DNA of 64,000 bases from Hymenobacter norwichensis DSM 15439 (GTDB lineage Bacteria; Bacteroidota; Bacteroidia; Cytophagales; Hymenobacteraceae). Under the pieces are notes generated by a model. It saw only the letters and a program-made list of their open reading frames with translations. It ran no database searches and was not told the origin of the DNA. The position numbers and the translations under genes were made by a program. This document shows, in pieces, positions 58,166 through 64,000 of the stretch; within the stretch, counting starts at the first letter, position 1; each line of letters opens with the position of its first letter. Location: contig NZ_ATVL01000012.1 of assembly GCF_000420705.1 (NCBI RefSeq), forward strand, positions 124,001 to 188,000, read 5' to 3'.

Positions 58166-58183
58166 TATACACTTACCACACAC
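58166..58183 (-). promoter_or_regulatory. Shared block A upstream of GH30 operon
   Basis: GTGTGTGGTAAGTGTATA on the minus strand is identical to 61288-61305 (plus strand, before the second GH5). It lies about 38 nt upstream of the -33 TTG, a position typical of an activator site. Confidence 0.6.
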
Positions 58184-58273
58184 CGCTAAGTAGCCGATCA
58201 GTGGGCCTGTTCGCCAATTAAGCAAGAGCGTTTCTGAACGCGCGGCGGTTAAGAAACAATCAGAAAATTTCAA

Positions 58274-58297
58274 GTTAGCCGGTAGTAAGTATGTAGG
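58274..58297 (+). promoter_or_regulatory. Degenerate block A facing GH3
   Basis: GTTAGCCGGTAGTAAGTATG then TAG on the plus strand: resembles block A and its flank (TTAGCGG...GTAAGTGTATA) with substitutions and a short deletion. It points towards the GH3 gene. Confidence 0.3.
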
Positions 58298-58736
58298 GTT
58301 CTGGGAGCAGCCAGCGAAATCCAGCACCGGTGAAAAATCCCTTCTTCAACAGCGGAAAGGTTTGTAGTATTGTGCCCCAGCAGCAGTGAAAAAGGCCTTC
58401 TGTGCTACTAAAGCCGGTGAGTGTTGCCATACCGATACCCATTAAGTATGGCGGCTGAAACCAAGCGGCCAGCGCTCGAATCCTTGCAGTACCTTCTATC
58501 CTGACGGTATTTTGCCGTGTTGGTAAAGCTGTTCCATGCCCGATTCACTACCTAATCTTGGCTATGGCGTACTAAGCTCGTAGCAAGTTGGCATCAGCTG
58601 GCCGGAAACGGGTAGTAGGCTTTTTATCAGCTCGAAACCAGCCCGGGCGTTGCTGCCCAGCCATGTGCACAGTAGCGGTAACGCTTTTTTCAACGCCAAC
58701 CGACCCGCTTTCACCCACTCTTTCCATAATTCCCAC

Positions 58737-61052
58737 ATGAAACACGCTTTCCGAACCGCTCTGCTTTTGTCGCTGGGGCTGCTGACGCCGCTGGCCCAGG
58801 CTCAAAAAGCAGCCACCACTACTTCGTCGGCACCTCAAGACCCCAAGATGGACAAGTTCATTGCGGACTTGATGCAGAAGATGACGCTGGAAGAAAAAAT
58901 CGGCCAGCTCAACATGATTACCGTAGGCTTCGACGTAACTGGGCCGATGGTGAGTAAAGACGTAGACGCCAGCATCAAGCGCGGCAACGTGGGCTCGGTG
59001 CTGAACACCTTCACGCCTACAGCCGCCCGCAAGCTTCAGGAAATGGCTGTGAAGCAAACCCGCCTGCACATTCCGCTTATTTTCGGCTACGATGTTATCC
59101 ACGGGCACCGTACCATTTTCCCGATTGCGCTGGGTCTGGCTTCTAGCTGGGACCTCACCGCCATGGAACGCAGTGCCCGCATTGCCGCCGAAGAAGCCTC
59201 GGCTGATGGTATCAACTGGGTATACTCGCCCATGGTGGATATTGCCCGCGACCCGCGCTGGGGCCGCATCAGTGAAGGCTCGGGCGAAGACCCCTACCTC
59301 GGCTCCCAGATTGCCCGCGTAATGGTGCGCGGCTATCAGGGCGACGACCTCAAGAAAAACAACACCGTCATGGCCTGCGTGAAGCACTTTGCGCTGTACG
59401 GCGCCGCCGAAGCCGGCCGTGACTACAACACCACCGACATGAGTCTGGTGCGCATGTACAACGAGTACCTGCCGCCTTACAAAGCCGCCGTAGAGGCTGG
59501 CGCAGGCTCCATGATGTCGTCGTTCAACGACATCAACGGTGTGCCCGCCACTGGCAACAAATGGCTGATGACCGATTTGCTGCGCACCCAATGGGGCTTC
59601 GACGGCTTTGTGGCTACCGACTATACTGCCATCAACGAAATGACCGCCCACGGCATGGGCAACGATGCGCAGGTGTCGGCGCTGGCCCTAAATGCTGGCA
59701 TTGACCAAGACATGGTAGGCGAGATATTCCTGCGGAATCTGGCTCAGAACCTGAAGGACGGCACCGTAAAGCAGGAGCAGATTGATGTGGCCTGCCGCCG
59801 GATTTTGGAGGCGAAGTGGAAGCTCGGGCTGTTTCAGGACCCCTACCTCTACACCAACGAGAAGCGGGCCAAGCAAACCATGATGAAGAAGGAGTTCATT
59901 GCCGATGCCCGCGACATTGCCCGCAAAAGCATGGTGCTCCTCAAGAACAGCAACAACGCCTTACCTCTCAAAAAAACCGGCACCATAGCCCTAATTGGCC
60001 CGTTAGCCACCCGTCAGCGCGACATGATTGGTAGTTGGAGCGGTGCCGGCGACTGGAAACAAGCCGTGTCGTTGGAACAGGGCATCAAAAACGTGGCCGG
60101 CAGCGGCGTGAAGATTGTAACGGCCCAGGGTGCCAACTTCACCGACGATGAGCAGATGATTGCCCGCCTAAATGAGCACGGCGGCGAGCTGAACGTGGAC
60201 AAGCGCAGCGCCGAAGCCATGATTCAGGAAGCTGTGCAAGTTGCGCAAGGCGCCGATGTAATTGTGGCCGCTGTAGGTGAGAGCCAAGGCATGACCGGCG
60301 AAGCCGCCAGCCGTGCCGATATTGGGCTGCCGGGCCAGCAATTAGAGCTACTGAAGGCCCTCAAAAAAACCGGTAAACCGCTGGTAATCGTGCTGATGAG
60401 CGGCCGACCCCTGACGCTGCCGTGGGAAGATAAAAACGCCGATGCCATCCTAGAAACATGGTTTGCGGGCTCCCAAGCTGGTAACGCCATTGCTGATGTG
60501 CTGTTTGGCGCTTATAATCCGTCAGGCAAGCTAACGGCTACCTTCCCGCAGCACGTCGGCCAGATTCCGCTGTACTATAACCACAAGATGACCGGCAGGC
60601 CTTATGCTGGCGTGGCGCTGGATAAGTACAAATCGCGCTACATGGATGTGAGCAACGACCCCCTATATCCGTTTGGCTACGGCCTGAGCTACACCACGTT
60701 TGAATATGGCAAGCCTGAGCTAAGTGACAGCAGTCTGTCCATGAATGGCACGCTCGATGTGAAAGTGACGGTGCGTAATACCGGGAACTACGACGGCGAG
60801 GAAGTGGCGCAGCTTTACATCCGGGATATGGTGGGCTCTATCACACGGCCAGTGAAGGAGCTAAAAGGCTTCCAGAAGGTGATGCTCAAGAAAGGGGAAA
60901 GCCGCACCCTAACCTTCCGTCTGACGCCTGAGGACCTGAAATTCTACAACACCGACCTGAAATTTGCGGCCGAACCCGGCGACTTCCAGGTGATGGTAGG
61001 TGGCAACTCCCGCGACGTGCAAATGGTGCCCTTCACGCTAACGGCGCAATAA
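58737..61052 (+). CDS. GH3 beta-glucosidase (BglX-like)
   Basis: 771 residues from the ATG at 58737, which begins a signal peptide (MKHAFRTALLLSLGLLTPLAQAQ). GH3 N-terminal barrel (about 45-370) with KHFALYGAAEAGRDYN, DPRWGRISEGSGEDPYL and the nucleophile D295 in GFVATDYT (family usually SDW/SDH); GH3 C-terminal alpha/beta sandwich and a fibronectin-III-like end (VTVRNTGNYDGEEVAQLYI). It releases glucose from the non-reducing end of beta-oligosaccharides, completing glucan breakdown in the periplasm. Divergent from the GH30 operon; ends at a terminator. Confidence 0.95.
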   Translation: MKHAFRTALLLSLGLLTPLAQAQKAATTTSSAPQDPKMDKFIADLMQKMTLEEKIGQLNMITVGFDVTGPMVSKDVDASIKRGNVGSVLNTFTPTAARKLQEMAVKQTRLHIPLIFGYDVIHGHRTIFPIALGLASSWDLTAMERSARIAAEEASADGINWVYSPMVDIARDPRWGRISEGSGEDPYLGSQIARVMVRGYQGDDLKKNNTVMACVKHFALYGAAEAGRDYNTTDMSLVRMYNEYLPPYKAAVEAGAGSMMSSFNDINGVPATGNKWLMTDLLRTQWGFDGFVATDYTAINEMTAHGMGNDAQVSALALNAGIDQDMVGEIFLRNLAQNLKDGTVKQEQIDVACRRILEAKWKLGLFQDPYLYTNEKRAKQTMMKKEFIADARDIARKSMVLLKNSNNALPLKKTGTIALIGPLATRQRDMIGSWSGAGDWKQAVSLEQGIKNVAGSGVKIVTAQGANFTDDEQMIARLNEHGGELNVDKRSAEAMIQEAVQVAQGADVIVAAVGESQGMTGEAASRADIGLPGQQLELLKALKKTGKPLVIVLMSGRPLTLPWEDKNADAILETWFAGSQAGNAIADVLFGAYNPSGKLTATFPQHVGQIPLYYNHKMTGRPYAGVALDKYKSRYMDVSNDPLYPFGYGLSYTTFEYGKPELSDSSLSMNGTLDVKVTVRNTGNYDGEEVAQLYIRDMVGSITRPVKELKGFQKVMLKKGESRTLTFRLTPEDLKFYNTDLKFAAEPGDFQVMVGGNSRDVQMVPFTLTAQ

Positions 61053-61082
61053 ACTACAAGGAATTAGAACACTAAGCATAGT

Positions 61083-61111
61083 ACGGCGGCTCCATTGGGG
61101 CCGCCGTTTTA
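61083..61111 (+). terminator. Rho-independent terminator of GH3
   Basis: ACGGCGGC...GCCGCCGT hairpin followed by TTT, 30 nt after the stop. Confidence 0.85.
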
Positions 61112-61287
61112 CGTGTTACTAATAGCTGGCTGAAGAACCTTGGCTTCTGCGCTACATTTTGTGCGCTATGCTGAGCGATAAATAATTCACGCGTAGACTT
61201 ATTTTTCTGGTTGTTTCTTATCTGTTGCGAGGTATACCATATACTATAGGTATGTGCGGAATGCTTGGGTGCCAGCTGTGCCTAGGC

Positions 61288-61305
61288 GTGTGTGGTAAGT
61301 GTATA
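61288..61305 (+). promoter_or_regulatory. Shared block A upstream of second GH5
   Basis: GTGTGTGGTAAGTGTATA, identical over 18 nt to the minus-strand copy at 58166-58183. Block B (TTTCAAGGCTTG, 61356-61367) follows after 50 nt, against 29 nt in the other copy. Confidence 0.6.
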
Positions 61306-61364
61306 GCCAAGCATCTCTGTAATTCAAAAAACCCTTTTAGAAGCGTAGCGGCGGGTTTCAAGGC

Positions 61365-61395
61365 TTGTTTTTTAGACGAACGGCTTAGTTATTTG
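61365..61395 (+). promoter_or_regulatory. Candidate promoter of second GH5
   Basis: TTG (61365-61367) inside block B and GTTATTTG (61388-61395) are 20 nt apart. The -7 keeps TTTG but not TA. Geometry matches the GH30 promoter. Confidence 0.4.
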
Positions 61396-61632
61396 GTGCG
61401 GTATTTCTGTTCAAGATGCCATTTCGGAAGCCGGTTGTCAACCGAATGATTCCGCCTGCTGGCTTGTGTAGCTCCGCGCTCCTGCCGCGTTCCAACGAAC
61501 TTTCCCCTCAATCTCAACGCAGTTACGCGCAGCCATTTATCAGTTGTTGCCTTTGGCGTTATCAATGGCTGAGGTAGTGCAAACCATTCGTCAGGAGATG
61601 ACCCCGACACTGCCACTAAATCACCAGATTCT

Positions 61633-63498
61633 ATGAAACGGGTCAGAACTAGCTTTTCAGCCCAGTGTTGCACTCCAATGGGCCTCGTGGTAGGTATTGC
61701 GCTGCTGGTGCTTGGTTTGCTGATGAGTAGCCAGCTGTTACTGGCGCAGCAACTGAGTATGTTACGTGCGGCGGGTACTAAAATGCTGGATGCCAGCGGC
61801 CGGGAGGTGGTGCTGCGGGGCTATAATGTGGGCGGCTGGCTGCTTCAGGAAAGCTATATTCTGCAAACCGACACGCTGGATTGCCAGTGGCGCATCAAGC
61901 AGGGCCTGCTCCGGACTATGTCGGAAACCCAGCTGGAGGACTTCTATCGCCAGTACCGCGCCAACTTTATTACCAAAGCCGATATTGACTACCTCGCCAA
62001 ACTAGGTTTCAATTGCGTAAGGGTGCCATTTCACTATGATTTATTTCTAACGGACACCCAGCGCCGGGCCCGTACCCAGGTAATACGCAGCCCTCGGAAT
62101 GTGGCTGGCTATGTGCAACAGCTAAGCAGGTGGTATGATGAAAACCAACTGTTTACCAACAAAAATCTAGAAGGTTTCCAGCAGCTCGACAACGTACTGA
62201 GTTGGTGTGCCGCCAACAACCTTTACGTAATCCTGGACCTCCACGCCGCCCCCGGTGGTCAGGGCGCCGACCATAATATCAACGACAACTTCGTACCCCT
62301 CGACCTGTGGAAGCGCCGTGATGCCAAAGGCCGCCTCATCTACCAGGATATGACCGTGCGGCTTTGGGAGCAACTGGCCGCGCGCTACCGTGCCGATGCC
62401 CGCATTGCTATGTACGACCTCATCAATGAGCCGCACAAAATGGATGCTGCCAACGGGCTTTCCGCTAGCAATCAAGAGCTAAGCGCCTTGTATGCGCGCC
62501 TCATCAATGCGGTGCGCGCCCAGCAGGACCAACATATTCTGCTGCTGGAAGGCAACGGCTACGGCAACGAGTACACCAATCTTACGCCCGACAAGCTGGC
62601 CGTGCGCGACAAAAGCAACTTGGCTTACAACGCCCACCGCTACTGGTGCCCCAACGACCCTAGTATTGCTGACCCCAACCCCAACCAAATCAACCTATTG
62701 CATAACCTGGTGGCTTTCCGGGAGCGGTGGCAGGTGCCGGTGTGGGTAGGGGAGACGGGCGAGAATTCCAACGAGTGGTTTGCCGCCGCCGTGCAGGGCC
62801 TCAACGCCCAGAATATCGGCTGGTGCCACTGGAACATCAAGCGGGTGAACAGTCCGGCGGGCTTACTGCGCATCAAGCCCTACGGCAGTATTATAACGCC
62901 CGAGGGCCGGGCAGCGCTGTTGCGCAATGTACAGTTTAGCAACTGCACGCCCAACCGAGACGTGGCCACGTCCCTTACGCAGCCCAGTAGTTTCTCGGCG
63001 CCGTTCATGCCGCACGCCATTCCCGGCACCATCCAGGCCGTCGATTACGACCTGGGCCGGGCTGGCGTAGCCTACCACGATGATTTCTCGGCCAAAATCG
63101 ACTACCGTGATAACACCCCATGGAACCAGGGCGGTGCCTACCGTAACGACGGCGTGGACATTCAACCCGGCCCCGACGGTACGTTTTCGGTAAGCCACCT
63201 AACGGCCGGGGAATGGCTAAACTACACTGTAACCATTAGCAAAACAGGTGCTTACGATGTGCAGGTGCGTCTGCAAAATCCGGGTCCCGGCTGTCTTACG
63301 CTGAAACTAGGTGAAGCTACTGTTGCCACAGTGCCTGGCAGCCTAGAAAGTAAGCCTGGACAATGGCAGACTATCACGCTGCAAACCCAGCCGCTGCCCG
63401 TCGGACAGCACACGTTGCGGTTGTGCGTGGATAAGCCTGTGGCACAGCTAGCGTGGCTACGTTTCGCGCCAGTGGCAGCAGTTGTCCCCGGCGGATAG
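61633..63498 (+). CDS. GH5 glucanase with C-terminal CBM6-like domain
   Basis: 621 residues. An N-terminal hydrophobic segment (LVVGIALLVLGLLMSSQLLLAQ) is a signal peptide or anchor; GH5 barrel (about 45-445) with VPFHYDLFLT, acid/base E266 in DLINEPH and nucleophile E374 in VWVGETGEN; C-terminal beta-sandwich (about 485-621) with IQAVDYDLGRAGVAYHDD and GEWLNYTVTISKTGAYDVQ, typical of CBM6/CBM35 sugar binding. It is a paralogue of the GH5 at 52636-54774 in the barrel but has a different binding module and no T9SS tail. Confidence 0.92.
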   Translation: MKRVRTSFSAQCCTPMGLVVGIALLVLGLLMSSQLLLAQQLSMLRAAGTKMLDASGREVVLRGYNVGGWLLQESYILQTDTLDCQWRIKQGLLRTMSETQLEDFYRQYRANFITKADIDYLAKLGFNCVRVPFHYDLFLTDTQRRARTQVIRSPRNVAGYVQQLSRWYDENQLFTNKNLEGFQQLDNVLSWCAANNLYVILDLHAAPGGQGADHNINDNFVPLDLWKRRDAKGRLIYQDMTVRLWEQLAARYRADARIAMYDLINEPHKMDAANGLSASNQELSALYARLINAVRAQQDQHILLLEGNGYGNEYTNLTPDKLAVRDKSNLAYNAHRYWCPNDPSIADPNPNQINLLHNLVAFRERWQVPVWVGETGENSNEWFAAAVQGLNAQNIGWCHWNIKRVNSPAGLLRIKPYGSIITPEGRAALLRNVQFSNCTPNRDVATSLTQPSSFSAPFMPHAIPGTIQAVDYDLGRAGVAYHDDFSAKIDYRDNTPWNQGGAYRNDGVDIQPGPDGTFSVSHLTAGEWLNYTVTISKTGAYDVQVRLQNPGPGCLTLKLGEATVATVPGSLESKPGQWQTITLQTQPLPVGQHTLRLCVDKPVAQLAWLRFAPVAAVVPGG

Positions 63499-63523
63499 TA
63501 GGCACTTACTTACCGGCTTTTCG

Positions 63524-63531
63524 TACCTTCG
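63524..63531 (+). promoter_or_regulatory. Variant -7 element TACCTTCG before sensor gene
   Basis: TACCTTCG ends 8 nt before the ATG at 63540; one base off the consensus and without a -33 match. Confidence 0.3.
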
Positions 63532-63539
63532 GGAGCCTT

Positions 63540-64000
63540 ATGAAACGCAGTCTACCCTATACTCTATTCCGTTGTTGCCAGTTCCTGCTGCGTAATACTT
63601 TGTGGGTGTGTCTATTGGTGGCCTTTACCAACGCGCAAGCCACAGCAGCCCCAGTACCGGCCGATACCATGCAGGTGCGGGCTGGGCTAGAAGAAGTGTT
63701 CATCGACCCGCACTATTACAGTGTCCTCCAGGATTCGTCGAGTACGCTCACCCTTTCTGATGTGCAGCAGCCCACCCGCGCCGCGCAGTTCGTCCGCGGC
63801 GACCAAGTGGCCACGAACATGGAGCACCCCGGCGCAGCCTACTGGCTCCGGTTGATTGTACGAGCCAAGGGGCCCATGGCACAGCATTGGTACCTGGAAC
63901 TGTTCGATTCGCACACCAACGACATTCGGTTCTACCCGTTTGCCGACAGTCCCAGGGACATAGTGCACACCGGTGCCGACTACCAACTGGATTCGCGCCG
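63540..64000 (+). CDS. 7TM-DISM sensor protein, 5' part
   Basis: At least 153 residues are visible before the window ends. Signal sequence (TLWVCLLVAFTNAQATAA), then VRAGLEEVFIDPHYYSVLQDSSS and AAYWLRLIVRAKGPMAQHWYLELFDSHTNDIRFYPF, which match the 7TMR-DISM extracellular domain 2 thought to bind carbohydrates. These proteins continue with seven transmembrane helices and a histidine kinase, diguanylate cyclase or LytTR output; that part is outside the window. It lies 41 nt after the GH5 gene, so it may sense products of the glucan locus. Confidence 0.8.
   Translation, partial: MKRSLPYTLFRCCQFLLRNTLWVCLLVAFTNAQATAAPVPADTMQVRAGLEEVFIDPHYYSVLQDSSSTLTLSDVQQPTRAAQFVRGDQVATNMEHPGAAYWLRLIVRAKGPMAQHWYLELFDSHTNDIRFYPFADSPRDIVHTGADYQLDSR

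Larger units (their letters stand above)
57867..58736. other. 870-nt intergenic control region (GH30 operon / GH3)
   Basis: No convincing gene. It holds divergent control signals: on the minus strand block A (58166-58183), block B (58125-58136) and a -7 element (58096-58103), and on the plus strand a degenerate copy of block A (58274-58297). TAGTATTG at 58365-58372 could be a weak -7 for GH3. A 101-codon minus frame (58022-58327) overlaps block A and B; its start has no supporting features, but see the finding on in-frame similarity. Confidence 0.7.
61053..61632. other. 580-nt intergenic control region before second GH5
   Basis: After the GH3 terminator there is no convincing gene. Block A (61288-61305), block B (61356-61367) and a candidate -33/-7 pair lie in the middle. 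An 8-bp perfect inverted repeat (ATGCTTGG at 61261-61268, CCAAGCAT at 61307-61314) brackets block A. The stretch 61400-61632 shows nothing else I can name. Confidence 0.7.

Noticed and set aside
58022..58327. 101-codon minus-strand frame as an independent gene
   Set aside because: No promoter, no signal, poor codon usage and placement across the control blocks. I treat it as intergenic and mention only its in-frame similarity as a finding.
58572..59651. 359-codon minus-strand frame opposite GH3
   Set aside because: Antisense to the conserved GH3 barrel; no known domain.
61225..61449. 74-codon plus-strand frame rich in cysteine
   Set aside because: It overlaps blocks A and B and the candidate promoter and has no recognisable domain; kept only as an alternative explanation.
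63679..63720. Possible CRISPR-like or tandem repeat near the window end
   Set aside because: Apparent similarity disappears on inspection; no regular spacing or repeat unit.

Overview
The window looks like chromosomal DNA from a Hymenobacter-like member of the Bacteroidota (Cytophagales). Three kinds of evidence support this. Coding sequence is GC-rich. Several genes carry the Bacteroidota -7 promoter element TAnnTTTG and almost none has a Shine-Dalgarno site. Lineage-typical proteins are present: a type IX secretion (T9SS) Plug protein, two proteins with T9SS C-terminal sorting domains, DUF3276 (PUR-like), DUF3822 beside coaD, DUF4296, a Bat operon and an ABC1 kinase. I see no rRNA, tRNA, CRISPR array, prophage or insertion sequence.

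Layout. 1-6.8 kb: the 3' part of an amidase, small orphan genes, an ABC-F ATPase, and the end of an unusual three-gene overlapping operon (4951-9361, minus strand). That operon encodes a PhoX-type phosphatase, a leucine-rich-repeat protein and an imelysin-like/di-heme peroxidase fusion. 9.5-16.5 kb: T9SS Plug, a CPA1 antiporter, an M48 protease, ychF with a lone PhnA C-terminal domain, a candidate 32-residue membrane microprotein, and DUF3276. 16.7-30.5 kb: a DUF58 protein, DNA glycosylase, second CPA1 antiporter, threonine aldolase, phosphodiesterase, NUDIX enzymes, coaD-DUF3822, a thioesterase, a RecD-like helicase, DUF1573, DUF423 and YggS. 30.5-33.5 kb: a Bat operon (DUF58, BatX-like, BatA). 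34-40.1 kb: DUF922, CsaA, a MATE exporter, and an ergothioneine operon (egtB-egtD) followed by a fold-type-I PLP enzyme that could be the missing C-S lyase. 40.4-50.9 kb: a KGG stress protein, MenC, a PDZ aspartic protease, an acyltransferase, an HSL-type hydrolase, a phasin-like protein, an ABC1 kinase and two paralogous secreted/outer-membrane proteins.

51-63.5 kb is a beta-glucan degradation locus. It has a four-gene minus-strand operon (GH30, GH30, GH5 with ricin lectin and T9SS tail, GH30), a divergent GH3 beta-glucosidase and a second GH5 with a CBM6-like module. It has no SusC/SusD pair. The noncoding DNA in front of the GH30 operon and in front of the second GH5 shares an 18-nt identical block followed by a 12-nt block that overlaps the likely -33 element, at nearly the same distance from the start codon. 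A degenerate third copy points at GH3. This looks like a shared regulatory element (regulon) that I do not recognise. The window ends inside a 7TM-DISM sensor gene.

Several dispersed short repeat families lie between genes, including hairpins around a TTCCGAGCGAAGCGAGGAAT-like core. Functional names rest on recognising families from translated sequence; no database search was possible.
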